The position numbers and the translations under genes are program-made. Positions 36,453 to 48,083 of a stretch of DNA of 64,000 nucleotides are shown here, in pieces. The stretch is taken from contig CALDOK010000194.1 of NCBI GenBank assembly GCA_937912125.1, forward strand, positions 1-64,000, in the 5' to 3' direction. The stretch's first letter is position 1. Every line of letters starts with the position of its first letter. The notes under the pieces were generated by a model. That model had not been told where the DNA came from. It ran no database searches and was given only the letters and a program-made list of their open reading frames with translations. This DNA comes from an uncultured Pseudomonadota bacterium. Lineage in GTDB: Bacteria; Myxococcota_A; UBA796; JAFGLY01.

Positions 36453-37625
36453 ATGGAAACCGAAGCGATCCTCAAGGAGTTCAACGAGTACCTCGAGCAG
36501 TACGCCACGCACCGTGGGTACATCGACCGTGCCCGGTCCCACGCCCACAAGTTCAAGCCCGAGGTCGTCGAGAAGGTCATCCTCGACCACGAGATCAAGT
36601 CCTCGGAGGTGGCTGAGCAGATCCTGCCCCTCGTGCCCCAGTTCCAAGAGGGTATGGCCGACCTCGACGCCCAGCGCGCCGACATCGACGAGAAGAAGGC
36701 CGGCTCGGAAGAGACCATGGAAGAGCTCACCCTCCGCATGGAGATCGGCGAGTTCACCGACGACGAGTTCGAGCAGGCTACCGGTGAGCTCAAGGCCGAG
36801 CTCGAGGTCGCTGCCGAGCGCCTCGAGGCCATCGCCGCTGAGTACACCACCCTCGAAGAGGCGATGAACAAGTGGGTCGAGTTGGCCGCGAGCGCTGACC
36901 AGGACACCGGCATCGTGGCTGCCGAGCCCGAGCCCGCCCTGGAGGCCGAGCCCGAGATCTTCATCGAGGCCGAGGCTGCGCCCGCCGGCGAGCTCGAGCC
37001 CGAGCTCGCCCTCGAGCCCGAAATCGAGCTGGACGAGGCTCCCATGGAGCCCGAGTTCGACGACGAGCCCATCATCGATGAGCAGGAAGGCATCCATGTG
37101 TCCGTGTCCGGCTCGGTCGAGGACGTCTCCATGGCCTTCGGCACCGACGAAGGCGAAGTGGTCGAGCTCGACGCGGCAGAGGGGTCGGGCGACGAGCCCT
37201 CCGGCGAGATCGATCTGGGCTTTGGCGACGACGGCGGCGAGGTCGAGCTTGCCCTCGTGGGTGAAGGCGCCTCCGAGATCGAAGGCGCCGAGATCGAGAT
37301 CGCCACCGGCGACGACGGCGTAGACAACCGCCGGGCGCTGCTCCTCTACCAGGAGGGCACCCCCGAAGAGCAGATCTACCCCTTCACGGGCGATGTCATC
37401 ACCATCGGTCGCGGCCGCGACAACGACATCCAGATCAAGAACGACAGCAAGGTCTCGCGCTACCACTGCAAGGTCTACCGCCGCGGCTCCAACTTCTACA
37501 TCGAAGACAACAAGTCCTCGAACGGAACGCTGGTCAATGGCGAGCTGATCACCGAGCGGCGCCTGTTCGGCGGCGAAGAAGTCATCATCGGTGAAACCTT
37601 CTTCCGGTTCCGCATCATGGAGTGA
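36453..37625 (+). CDS. FHA-domain protein with N-terminal coiled coil and acidic linker
   Basis: A 390-residue cytosolic protein from ATG 36453 (GGAG 11 nt upstream); a GTG at 36351 would add 34 residues and lies at the predicted transcription start. Residues about 1-145 form a Glu/Lys-rich coiled coil (DLDAQRADIDEKKAGSEE). About 150-290 is a very acidic Glu/Pro/Asp region. The C-terminal 95 residues are an FHA domain with ITIGRGRDNDIQI, SRYHCKVYR (phosphothreonine-binding Arg and Ser) and DNKSSNGTLVNG. FHA domains read phosphothreonine, so this is a likely partner of the Ser/Thr kinases encoded in this window. A strong terminator follows. Confidence 0.9.
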   Translation: METEAILKEFNEYLEQYATHRGYIDRARSHAHKFKPEVVEKVILDHEIKSSEVAEQILPLVPQFQEGMADLDAQRADIDEKKAGSEETMEELTLRMEIGEFTDDEFEQATGELKAELEVAAERLEAIAAEYTTLEEAMNKWVELAASADQDTGIVAAEPEPALEAEPEIFIEAEAAPAGELEPELALEPEIELDEAPMEPEFDDEPIIDEQEGIHVSVSGSVEDVSMAFGTDEGEVVELDAAEGSGDEPSGEIDLGFGDDGGEVELALVGEGASEIEGAEIEIATGDDGVDNRRALLLYQEGTPEEQIYPFTGDVITIGRGRDNDIQIKNDSKVSRYHCKVYRRGSNFYIEDNKSSNGTLVNGELITERRLFGGEEVIIGETFFRFRIME

Positions 37626-37643
37626 GGCAGCGCCTTTCTCTGC

Positions 37644-37672
37644 GAGCCCGCCCTACGGCGGGCTCTTTTTTT
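37644..37672 (+). terminator. Rho-independent terminator
   Basis: GAGCCCGCC and GGCGGGCTC form a perfect 9-bp stem around CTAC, followed by seven T residues. It lies 18 nt after the FHA-gene stop codon. This is the clearest intrinsic terminator in the window. Confidence 0.93.
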
Positions 37673-37691
37673 GTCGGCCCTGCTCTCGCCT

Positions 37692-37720
37692 AATAGTATT
37701 GAGAGCTATAGTGATTAATC
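37692..37720 (+). promoter_or_regulatory. AT-rich promoter/operator island upstream of HTH-REC gene
   Basis: About 30 bases are unusually AT-rich for this genome. They contain TATAGT (37707-37712), a five-of-six match to a -10 box, the palindrome CTATAG (37706-37711) and the palindrome GATTAATC (37713-37720). No good -35 is present at 17 bases, which would fit an activator-dependent promoter. The leader to the start codon is about 100 nt. Confidence 0.45.
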
Positions 37721-37818
37721 TGCCGCTTCAGCCAGGCAGGCGCATGTCTGTGCGCCGTACTCGCGGCTAAGGTTCAGGTTCCCACACGGCGTATACCTAC
37801 AGTCTCGGAGAATGGGGA

Positions 37819-38439
37819 ATGGCCAGAAGGAAGACCGGAATCCAGGGGCCGCAGTACTTCACGACCTTCCAGGTCGCGAAGCTGCTCGGGGTCAGTCCGC
37901 CCGCGGTGGTCAACTGGGTCAACCAGGACCTCCTCAAGGCACACCGCACCCCGGGTGGGCATCGGCGCATCGCGCAGGACGAGCTCGTTCGGTTCGCCTT
38001 CGAGCACAACTACCCGCTCCCGCCCGAGCTGCAGTCTGCCGAGCAGCCCGTCAGCTGGAAGGTGCTGGTGGTGGACGACGAGGAAGACTTCTGCGAGATG
38101 GTGCGCGAGTACCTCGCCATCAAGGGTGGATTTCAGGTCGAGGTCGCCACCAGCGGCTTCGCAGCGGGGCTCACGGTTGCTCGCTTCTTGCCCCACATCA
38201 TCTTGATGGACATCATGATGCCCGACATGGATGGCTTCGAGGTGCTGCACAAGCTGCGCTCGGACGAGGCCACCCGGGCCATCCCGGTCATCGCCTGCAC
38301 CGCGTTCCGCGATCCCCTCATCGAGAAGCGCATCCAGGCCGAGAACTTCGACGGCTTCGTGCAGAAGCCCCTCAAGCTCGACGTGCTGCTCGAGGTCATC
38401 ACCTCGCTCAAGCCGCTGCCGGACCACCTGGCGAAGTAG
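37819..38439 (+). CDS. HTH - receiver domain regulator (reversed response-regulator order)
   Basis: A 206-residue protein. Residues about 12-65 are a MerR/excisionase-type helix-turn-helix (FTTFQVAKLLGVSPPAVVNWVNQ, HRTPGGHRRIAQDEL). Residues about 80-200 are a CheY-like receiver with VLVVDDEEDF, the phospho-acceptor Asp131 in ILMDIMMPDMDG, the switch Thr (ACTAF) and QKPL with the conserved Lys. The DNA-binding domain therefore precedes the receiver, opposite to most response regulators. GGGGA lies directly before the ATG and GGAGA a little further upstream. No histidine kinase is nearby, so its partner is unknown. Confidence 0.9.
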   Translation: MARRKTGIQGPQYFTTFQVAKLLGVSPPAVVNWVNQDLLKAHRTPGGHRRIAQDELVRFAFEHNYPLPPELQSAEQPVSWKVLVVDDEEDFCEMVREYLAIKGGFQVEVATSGFAAGLTVARFLPHIILMDIMMPDMDGFEVLHKLRSDEATRAIPVIACTAFRDPLIEKRIQAENFDGFVQKPLKLDVLLEVITSLKPLPDHLAK

Positions 38440-38447
38440 CGGCCCTG

Positions 38448-38465
38448 GGGCACTTCGTGGTGCCC
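38448..38465. terminator. Weak hairpin between convergent genes
   Basis: GGGCAC and GTGCCC form a 6-bp stem around TTCGTG in the 42-base gap between the HTH-receiver gene and xdhC. There is no T-run. It may help separate the two convergent transcripts. Confidence 0.25.
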
Positions 38466-38481
38466 ATCCCTAGGTCGCGCG

Positions 38482-39273
38482 TCAGCTCCGGCCCGCACTC
38501 AGGGGCAGGGGAGGGCGGTCGACACCGTGTCTCACCCGCACCCACTCTGCAGCGACGCTGATGGCGATCTCCGCTGGAGTCTGGGCTCCGATGTCCAACC
38601 CCACCGGCGAGGAGATTCGGTCGAGCTGCTCCTGTGGCACGCCCTCGGCCCGTAGGGTCGCGAAGAACTTGGCCACCTTGCGCTTGCTGGCGATGGCACC
38701 CAGCCAGGCCAGGGGCTGGCCCACCAGGGCGCGCAGCACGTCCAGGTCCTGCGCGTGACCGTGGGTGACGATGAGCACCCAGGTGTCTGGGGTAGAGCGC
38801 AGGGTCGTGGCCACGTCCTTTGGCTGCTCGACCCGGAGCGTGCATCCTGGAAAGCGGCTCGAGGTGGCCTGCTCGGGCCTGGAGTCCACCACGGTGACCT
38901 GGAAGCCGAGCTGCAGCGCGACTGGCGCCACTGCGTGGGCCACGTGGCCTGCGCCGAACATCACGAGCTGTGGGGCGCGGACCAGCGGCTCGATGAAGAT
39001 GTCCATCATCCCACCGCAGGCCATGCCCAGGTCCTGGGCCAGGTTGGGGGTGTAGCGCCGAGGCAAGCCTTCATCGATGGCGACCATGGCCAGGTTCTGG
39101 GCCTCGTACTCGACCGCGCCACCACCGATGGTGCCTACGCCCGTGCCGTCGGCGTACACCACCATGCGGGCGCCAGCCTCGCGAGGCGCGGATCCCTTGG
39201 TCTCGACCACGGTGACCAGCGCGGCCGGGCGACCCTCCTTCATGGCCTTCAAGGCAGCTTCGAGGACTTCCAA
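38482..39273 (-). CDS. XdhC/CoxI family protein (molybdoenzyme maturation)
   Basis: A 263-residue cytosolic protein. TTG 39273 is chosen as start because GGAG lies 6 nt upstream and it removes a Pro/Ser-rich non-coding-looking extension. The N-terminal XdhC domain has AALVTVVETKGSAPREAGARM, GTIGGGAVE and LAQDLGMACGG. A C-terminal Rossmann domain has VMFGAGHVAHAVAP and VTVVDSRPE. XdhC binds the molybdenum cofactor and helps its sulfuration and insertion into xanthine dehydrogenase-type enzymes. No such enzyme is encoded here, so its client lies elsewhere. It follows the M23 peptidase gene by 46 nt on the same strand. Confidence 0.88.
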   Translation of the reverse strand: MEVLEAALKAMKEGRPAALVTVVETKGSAPREAGARMVVYADGTGVGTIGGGAVEYEAQNLAMVAIDEGLPRRYTPNLAQDLGMACGGMMDIFIEPLVRAPQLVMFGAGHVAHAVAPVALQLGFQVTVVDSRPEQATSSRFPGCTLRVEQPKDVATTLRSTPDTWVLIVTHGHAQDLDVLRALVGQPLAWLGAIASKRKVAKFFATLRAEGVPQEQLDRISSPVGLDIGAQTPAEIAISVAAEWVRVRHGVDRPPLPLSAGRS

Positions 39274-39319
39274 TGTTCGCTCCGTTGAGTGGCGCCGTGA
39301 CGGATGAGGGACCTTCACC

Positions 39320-40339
39320 CTAGGGCATGTACTCCATGGGGTCCACGGCCTGTCCGTCGATGGTGAGCTCGAAGTGCAGGTGGGGGCCGGTGGTGCGGCC
39401 TGTGGAGCCGATGGTGGCGATGCGGTCGCCCACATCCACCACGTCGCCTTCGCGCACGAAGTGGGAGGTGTTGTGGGCGTAGCGGGTCTTGACGCCGTGG
39501 CCGTGGTCCAGCTCGATCATGCGCCCGTAGCCTGAGTTGTAGCTGGAGAACGTGACCACTCCTGGAGCGACCGCGAAGATGGGGGTGCCGCGGGGGCCGG
39601 CGATGTCGATGCCCGAGTGGAACTTCCAGCGGCGCGAGAAGGGCGAGCGCCGGTAGCCGAACTCCGAGGTGAGCATGCCGTAGGCGGGCCAGATGGCGGG
39701 CAGGCATGCGCGGTAGGAGCGCCAGTCTTCCAGGTCCTGGACCATGGTGGACATGCGCGGCTCCATCTCGTCCACCAGCCCCACCAACTGAACAGCGCGG
39801 GTCTCTACAGCCAGGGCCCACAGCTCGGTCGGTCGGATATCGGCGCTGCCGACGCCCGCGGACCCAGGCACGGACTCGGCTGCCTCGAGGCTGGGCAGCT
39901 CGGGGCGCCCGTCGGGGAGGGGAGGGGCATCGTCGCCCCAGATCTGCTCCCACTGCTCTTGCTCGCCCGGCTCCACTGGGCCGAAGCCTGGCAGGTCGGC
40001 GTCGTGGGAGAGGTGGCGGATCTGGGTGTCATAGAGCCGAATGCGGCGCAGGGCGTCGTCGACGCGCTCGAGCTGCTGGTCGATGGACTCCAGGCGCTGG
40101 CGCAGGACCAGGTTCTCGTACACCAGATCGTCGTAGCCCCAGATGCGATTCCACAGCAGCCCCGCGGACACCATGATCAGCAAGGCGAACACGGCCAGGA
40201 AGGCGCCCAGGTACCTGGCCCGTCGCAGCTGCCGCCCTCGAATGTGCAGCTGGCGGACGTCGCGCGCGCCCTGGTCCGGTACGAGCAAGACCGTGATGCC
40301 CCCGCGATCGTGGCGATCCGGGGAGCTGCCTTGACTCAC
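39320..40339 (-). CDS. Membrane-anchored M23 metallopeptidase
   Basis: A 339-residue type II membrane protein: a basic cytosolic N-terminus, one transmembrane helix (about 43-64), a periplasmic coiled coil (about 72-105; LRQRLESIDQQLERVDDALRR), and a C-terminal LytM/M23 domain. The zinc motifs are HSGID (His241, Asp245) and HLH (His320, His322), so the peptidase looks active. Such proteins cut or regulate cutting of peptidoglycan cross-links. The ATGA overlap with the upstream PP2C phosphatase gene indicates tight co-expression. Confidence 0.92.
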   Translation of the reverse strand: MSQGSSPDRHDRGGITVLLVPDQGARDVRQLHIRGRQLRRARYLGAFLAVFALLIMVSAGLLWNRIWGYDDLVYENLVLRQRLESIDQQLERVDDALRRIRLYDTQIRHLSHDADLPGFGPVEPGEQEQWEQIWGDDAPPLPDGRPELPSLEAAESVPGSAGVGSADIRPTELWALAVETRAVQLVGLVDEMEPRMSTMVQDLEDWRSYRACLPAIWPAYGMLTSEFGYRRSPFSRRWKFHSGIDIAGPRGTPIFAVAPGVVTFSSYNSGYGRMIELDHGHGVKTRYAHNTSHFVREGDVVDVGDRIATIGSTGRTTGPHLHFELTIDGQAVDPMEYMP

Positions 40340-41091
40340 CGCACTTCCTCGACGCGGCAGATGACGGTGGTGATGTTGTCGTCACCGCCACGGGAGCAGG
40401 CCAGCTCGATGAGGTCGCGGGCGGCGCCCTGGGGGGACGCCGACCGGATGGCTTCGCCCATCTCGGCCGTCTCGACCAGGTTGGACAGGCCGTCCGAGCA
40501 CAGCATGAAGCTGTCGTTGCGCCGGATGGCTCGGACCTGGATGTCGACGTCTACGTCTTCCTGGTAGCCCAGGGAGCGGGTGATGATGTTGCGGAGCTTG
40601 TGGGTCTTGGCCTCTTCGACCGTGAGCACGCCCGCCCGCACCTTCTCGTTGACCAGCGAGTGGTCCTCGGTGAGCTGCTCGATGAGGTCGTCGCGGATCA
40701 CGTAGGCGCGGGAGTCGCCCACGTGGGCCACGAACGCGTTGCCCGAGTCGATGAGAAGCACCAGCGCGGTGGTGCCCATGCCCTTGAACTCGGGCTCGGC
40801 CACGGCCTTCTCGTAGATGCGCTTGCCGGCAAGCCGGATGGCGTAGCGGATCTTCTCGCGGGTGGCCTCGATGGGGTCGTCGGGAAGCTCGGCTGCGGGG
40901 TCGGCCTCGATGTTGGAGAGCACCTCTTCGACCGTGTTCACCGCGATGCTGCTGGCTAGCTCACCGCCCACGTGTCCGCCCATGCCGTCGCAGACCACGA
41001 AGAGGTTCAGCTCGTCGTTGATCAGGTAGGCATCTTCGTTGTTGGTGCGCTTCATCCCTACGTCGGTCATGCCACAGGACGTGATGCGCAT
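40336..41091 (-). CDS. PP2C-type Ser/Thr protein phosphatase
   Basis: A 251-residue cytosolic metal-dependent phosphatase of the Stp/PrpC type. It starts MRITSCGMTDVGMKRTNNED, with RTNNED as the first metal motif. DGMGGHVGGE, HVGDSRAY, LCSDGLSNLV and GGDDNITTV complete the PP2C core, all acidic ligands being present. It should reverse phosphorylation by PknB-type kinases, two of which are in this window. The stop overlaps the M23 peptidase start by 4 nt. Confidence 0.95.
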   Translation of the reverse strand: MRITSCGMTDVGMKRTNNEDAYLINDELNLFVVCDGMGGHVGGELASSIAVNTVEEVLSNIEADPAAELPDDPIEATREKIRYAIRLAGKRIYEKAVAEPEFKGMGTTALVLLIDSGNAFVAHVGDSRAYVIRDDLIEQLTEDHSLVNEKVRAGVLTVEEAKTHKLRNIITRSLGYQEDVDVDIQVRAIRRNDSFMLCSDGLSNLVETAEMGEAIRSASPQGAARDLIELACSRGGDDNITTVICRVEEVR

Positions 41092-41348
41092 GGAAGGCTC
41101 CGGGTCCAGTGGATCGGCGCTCCTTCGGGTTCGAGGCCGCCGTTCCGGTTTCGGCGCCCCCTTAACCCATCGCGCGCGGTCCGGAAGCGTCCGCCAATTC
41201 TCGGCGCAGCGACGGTGGAGTACGGCGTCCTCTGGGTTGGGCTCGGCCCTGTGGTGGTGAGACGCTTTCCATCCCTCGATGTAGGGTGGACCGGTGGCGG
41301 AAACGCCTTATCTTGGGGGGCCTCGAATTCCCGTCTGGAGCGTGCGCC

Positions 41349-44165
<2,817 letters not shown>

Positions 44166-44200
44166 CCACGCTTCCCAGAGCCTATCGACTCCGAAAACCA

Positions 44201-44229
44201 TTGCCATGCTGTTGCGCCCGCGATAACCA
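44201..44229 (+). promoter_or_regulatory. Possible promoter of rpsB-tsf operon
   Basis: TTGCCA (44201-44206), a 17-base spacer and TAACCA (44224-44229) lie about 175 bases before rpsB, in the 239-base gap after secA. The -35 equals the one proposed for tRNA-Gln. The -10 is poor, so this is tentative. The remaining leader shows no structure I can name. Confidence 0.3.
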
Positions 44230-44404
44230 GCGGGCCCCGAGCTTCACGCACGGGTCATCAAGCACGCCGGAACACGCTGTCCACTCCACGGTGCCTCCGC
44301 CCTCACGGGCCAGGGTCGGAGTGGGAGCCCGGCGGAAGTTCAACCACTCACATCGCAGCGCCCTTCACACGACACGCGTTCGTGCGCGCTGCGCGGAGTA
44401 CATC

Positions 44405-45178
44405 ATGTCTGTTTCCCTCCGAGAGCTCCTCGAGGCGGGCGTCCACTTCGGTCACCAGACCCGTCGTTGGAATCCCAAGATGCGTCCGTACATCTACGGC
44501 CAGCGCAACGGTGTCCACATCATCGACCTCCAGAAGACCGCCAAGGCTCTGGTCGAAGGCACCCGCTTCATCTCTGCGACCGTGGCCAAGGGCCATAGCG
44601 TGCTGTTTGTCGGCACCAAGCGTTCCGCTCAGGAAATCGTGGCCGACGAAGCTCGTCGTTGCGGCATGTTCTACGCCAACAACCGCTGGCTCGGCGGCAC
44701 GCTCACCAACTTCCAGACCGTCCGCAAGTCCATCGAGCGCCTCAACCAGCTCGAGCGCGCTCGCGACGAGGGTCGCTTCGAGCTGCTGTCCAAGAAGGAC
44801 GCCCTGCAGCTGCACCGCGAGATCGCCAAGATGAACAAGTCTCTCGGCGGTATCAAGGAGCTGCGAGGCCCCCCAGGTGCGCTGTTCATCGTGGACCCCA
44901 AGCGCGAGTACATCGCCACCCGCGAAGCCGTCAAGCTCAAGATCCCGGTGGTCGCCCTGTGCGACACCAACTGCAACCCCGACGGCATCGACTACGTCAT
45001 CCCCGGCAACGATGACGCCATCAAGTCCATCCATCTCTTCGTGGCTGCCATCGCTGACGCCTGCATCCAGGGTGCCAACATGAGCCGCGGCGACACGCCC
45101 ATGGTCACGCCGGACGTCGATGAGAACATCGAGATCGTTCGCCGCGGTTCGACCGATGAGGCCGGCGCAGAAGAGTAG
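44405..45178 (+). CDS. rpsB: 30S ribosomal protein S2
   Basis: A 257-residue S2. ATG 44405 follows GCGGAG at suitable distance and gives MSVSLRELLEAGVHFGHQTRRWNPKM, the family N-terminus. Other signatures: YIYGQRNGVHIIDLQKT, NNRWLGGTLTNFQT, PPGALFIVDPK and IPVVALCDTNCNPDGIDYVIPGNDDA. The tail is Asp/Glu-rich. It heads the conserved rpsB-tsf-pyrH-frr run. Confidence 0.97.
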   Translation: MSVSLRELLEAGVHFGHQTRRWNPKMRPYIYGQRNGVHIIDLQKTAKALVEGTRFISATVAKGHSVLFVGTKRSAQEIVADEARRCGMFYANNRWLGGTLTNFQTVRKSIERLNQLERARDEGRFELLSKKDALQLHREIAKMNKSLGGIKELRGPPGALFIVDPKREYIATREAVKLKIPVVALCDTNCNPDGIDYVIPGNDDAIKSIHLFVAAIADACIQGANMSRGDTPMVTPDVDENIEIVRRGSTDEAGAEE

Positions 45179-45312
45179 GTCACTCTCCTTTCTCCCCACC
45201 CCACCCCACTCGCGCCCCAGAGGGCGCAAGCCGGTCTGCAGGCGGCCGTGGATGGGTTACCCATTCATCCCGTGCCGCGGCGGCCTCAGGCTGGCGATCA
45301 TTGGAGGAATTC

Positions 45313-45963
45313 ATGGTTTCTGCTAAGGACATCAAGGCTCTTCGCGAGCGCACTGGCGCCGGCATCCTCGACTGCAAGAAGGCGCTCGCCGAGGCCGAGG
45401 GCGACATGGAGGCGGCGGTCGACTGGCTGCGCACCAAGGGTATCGCTTCGGCGGCCAAGAAGTCCGGCCGCATCGCGGCTGAGGGCTTGGTGCATGCCTA
45501 CATCCATGCCGGTGGCAAGATCGGCGTGCTCATCGAAGTCAACAGCGAGACCGACTTCGTCGCCATGACCGACGGCTTCAAGGAGCTGGTCCACAACATC
45601 GCCATGCAGGTCGCGGCCCACTCGCCGCTCTACGTGTCGGCCGATGACATCCCGGCCGAGGACATCGCCCGCGAGCGCGACGTCCAGCGGGCCCGCGTCA
45701 TCGAAGAAGGCAAGCCCGCCGCCATGGCCGACAAGATCGTCGACGGCCGCATCAACAAGTGGCACAAGGAAGTCTGCCTGCTGGATCAGGATTACTTCCG
45801 TGACGAAGAGAAGTCCGTCCGCGACCTGCTCACCGACGCCGTCGCCACCATCGGCGAGAACATCAAGGTGCGGCGCTTCGTGCGCTGGAACCTCGGCGAG
45901 GGCCTCGAGAAGCGCTCCGACGACTTCGTGGCCGAGGTCATGAGCCAGATGAAGAAGGGCTGA
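45313..45963 (+). CDS. tsf: Elongation factor Ts
   Basis: A 216-residue nucleotide-exchange factor for EF-Tu. ATG 45313 has GGAGGAATTC directly before it. The N-terminal UBA-like domain (MVSAKDIKALRERTGAGILDC) contacts EF-Tu, followed by GRIAAEGLVHAYIH and EVNSETDFVA of the core. At 216 residues it is shorter than the E. coli protein (283) and retains one core subdomain, as in Thermus-type EF-Ts. It is separated from rpsB by 134 bases. Confidence 0.96.
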   Translation: MVSAKDIKALRERTGAGILDCKKALAEAEGDMEAAVDWLRTKGIASAAKKSGRIAAEGLVHAYIHAGGKIGVLIEVNSETDFVAMTDGFKELVHNIAMQVAAHSPLYVSADDIPAEDIARERDVQRARVIEEGKPAAMADKIVDGRINKWHKEVCLLDQDYFRDEEKSVRDLLTDAVATIGENIKVRRFVRWNLGEGLEKRSDDFVAEVMSQMKKG

Positions 45964-46016
45964 CGCCCTCTCCCGGGGGCCGGGCATGGCCTGGCCCCCA
46001 TCACAGGAGCCCCCCC

Positions 46017-46763
46017 ATGGACGATCCGGCTGCAGCCAGCGGCGTCACGAGGATCCTGCTCAAGCTCTCGGGGGAGATGCTCGCCGGAGGCCGCGGGCTC
46101 GGCATCGACGCCAGCGTCCTCGAGCGCGTGGCGGGCGAGCTCGCACAGGTCGCTCTCAGCGGTGTCCAGGTGGGCGTCGTCGTGGGCGGTGGCAATATCT
46201 TCAGGGGCATCACCGCCGGGGCCATCGATCGGGTTCAGGGCGACCACATGGGTATGCTGGCCACGGTCATCAACGCCTTGGCGTTGGTGGACGCCATCAA
46301 GCGGGCGGGCTGCGAGGCGCAGGTGATGACCGCGCTGGACATCCAGCGTGTGGCCGAGCCCTTCGAGAAGCGCGCGGCCTTGGCCCACCTCAACCGAGGG
46401 GCGGTGGTGATCTTCGCCGCTGGCACCGGCTGTCCGTTCTTCTCCACCGACACCGCGGCCGCCCTGCGGGCCGCCGAGATCCAGGCCGACCTGTTGCTCA
46501 AGGGCACCAAGGTCGATGGCGTCTACGACAAGGATCCCGTCCGCCATGCCGACGCGGTGCGGTACGATCGCATCTCCTACGATCAGGTGGTGCGCGACAA
46601 GCTGCGGGTGATGGACATCACGGCCACGAGCCTCTGTATGGACAACCACATCCCCATCACGGTCTTCGACATGAGCAAGCCGGGCAACCTGGCCCGAGTG
46701 CTCAGTGGAGAGGCCGTCGGAACCCGGGTCGGCAGCTTCGAAGCCGCCGTCACCTCCACCTGA
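46017..46763 (+). CDS. pyrH: UMP kinase
   Basis: A 248-residue hexameric kinase forming UDP from UMP. Signatures: RILLKLSGEMLAGG, VGVVVGGGNIFRG, MGMLATVINALAL, GTGCPFFSTDTAAALRAAE and LLKGTKVDGVYDKDP. It lies between tsf and frr as in most bacteria. Only GAG-type weak ribosome sequence (CAGGAGCC) precedes the ATG by a few bases. Confidence 0.97.
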   Translation: MDDPAAASGVTRILLKLSGEMLAGGRGLGIDASVLERVAGELAQVALSGVQVGVVVGGGNIFRGITAGAIDRVQGDHMGMLATVINALALVDAIKRAGCEAQVMTALDIQRVAEPFEKRAALAHLNRGAVVIFAAGTGCPFFSTDTAAALRAAEIQADLLLKGTKVDGVYDKDPVRHADAVRYDRISYDQVVRDKLRVMDITATSLCMDNHIPITVFDMSKPGNLARVLSGEAVGTRVGSFEAAVTST

Positions 46764-46780
46764 GCCACCAGGGAGTAAGC

Positions 46781-47341
46781 ATGGAAGAGTACCTCGACAG
46801 CCTGAAAGACGACATGGCCAAGACCATCGATGCCTTCATGCGCGACCTGAGTACCGTGCGCACCGGGCGCGCGTCTCCGCAGCTGCTGGATGGCGTCCAG
46901 GTCCAGGTGGCCAGCTACGGCGCCACTATGCCGCTGAACCAGCTGGCCACGGTCACCGCGCCCGATCCGCGCCTGCTGGTGGTGAACCCCTGGGACAAGT
47001 CCACCCTGGGCGACATCGACAAGGCCATCACGGCTGCCGGCCTGGGGCTCAACCCCAACAACGACGGCACCATCATCCGGGTCCCCATCCCTGCGCTCAC
47101 CGGCGAGCGGCGCCGGGAGATGGTCAAGCAGGTCGGTCGCTTCACCGAGGATGCGCGCATCCGAGTGCGCCGGGTGCGGCGCGACTACAACGAGCTGTTC
47201 AAGTCACTCGAGAGCGACAAGGAGATCACCGAGGACGATCTTCGGCGGGCGCTGGACCTGGTCCAGAAGGCCACCGACGCTCACGTCTCGAAGGTCGAGA
47301 GCATCGGTGACACGAAGCAGAAAGAAGTCATGGAGGTCTGA
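46781..47341 (+). CDS. frr: Ribosome recycling factor
   Basis: A 186-residue factor that, with EF-G, splits post-termination ribosomes. ATG 46781 follows GGGAG at 6 nt. Family core: FMRDLSTVRTGRASPQLLDGVQV, PLNQLATVTAPDPRLLVVNPWDKS, GLGLNPNNDGTIIRVPIPALT and EERR-type GERRREMVKQV. Standard length and position. Confidence 0.97.
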   Translation: MEEYLDSLKDDMAKTIDAFMRDLSTVRTGRASPQLLDGVQVQVASYGATMPLNQLATVTAPDPRLLVVNPWDKSTLGDIDKAITAAGLGLNPNNDGTIIRVPIPALTGERRREMVKQVGRFTEDARIRVRRVRRDYNELFKSLESDKEITEDDLRRALDLVQKATDAHVSKVESIGDTKQKEVMEV

Positions 47342-47347
47342 CCCGGC

Positions 47348-48082
47348 ATGGATCGTCCCCTGCCTCGACACATCGCCATCATCATGGATGGCAACGGCCG
47401 CTGGGCGAAGGCCCAGGGGTTGCCTCGCGTCGAAGGGCACCGAGCGGGTGCTCAGAGCGTGCGCGAGGTCGTGCGGGCAGCCCGTGCCCTCGGAGTGCAG
47501 GTCCTCACCCTGTACAGCTTCTCAACCGAGAACTGGAAGCGTCCCACCGACGAGGTGCGGGCGCTCATGTCCCTCCTCAAGCAGTACCTGCTCTCCGAGC
47601 GCCAAGAGATGCTCGACACGGGGATCAACCTGCGTCTGATCGGCCAGGTGGATCGCCTGCCCAAGCCCGTCCAGGCGGTCGCTCACGAGATCTGCCGCGC
47701 CACCAACACGGGGCGCACGGTGATGGATCTCAACCTGGCGGTGTCGTATGGCTCCCGAGCCGAGATGGTCGAGGCCGTCCGGTCCATCGCCGAGAGTGTT
47801 CGGCGGGGTTCTCTGCCTGTCAGCGCCATCGACGAGGCCCTGTTCTCGTCGCGGCTCCAGACCGCCGGCCAGCCCGACCCCGATCTGGTGATCCGCACCT
47901 CAGGTGAGCTGCGCCTGTCCAACTTCCTGCTGTGGCAGGTGGCCTACAGCGAGATCTACGTGACCGACGTGTACTGGCCCGACTTCCGAAAGCCGCAGCT
48001 GCTCGAGGCCATCGAGTCCTACCAGCGTCGCGAACGTCGCTACGGTGGCGTGGGCAACGAGCCCGGCCCCGGGGCGGGCTAG
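47348..48082 (+). CDS. uppS: Isoprenyl (undecaprenyl) diphosphate synthase
   Basis: A 244-residue cis-prenyltransferase that makes the C55 lipid carrier for peptidoglycan and LPS. HIAIIMDGNGRWA carries catalytic Asp14; YSFSTENWKRP, NLAVSYGSRAEMVEA and DLVIRTSGELRLSNFLLWQ are the other conserved regions. GGAGG lies within the end of frr. It is 6 nt after frr and 1 nt before cdsA. Confidence 0.97.
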   Translation: MDRPLPRHIAIIMDGNGRWAKAQGLPRVEGHRAGAQSVREVVRAARALGVQVLTLYSFSTENWKRPTDEVRALMSLLKQYLLSERQEMLDTGINLRLIGQVDRLPKPVQAVAHEICRATNTGRTVMDLNLAVSYGSRAEMVEAVRSIAESVRRGSLPVSAIDEALFSSRLQTAGQPDPDLVIRTSGELRLSNFLLWQVAYSEIYVTDVYWPDFRKPQLLEAIESYQRRERRYGGVGNEPGPGAG

Positions 48083-48083
48083 C

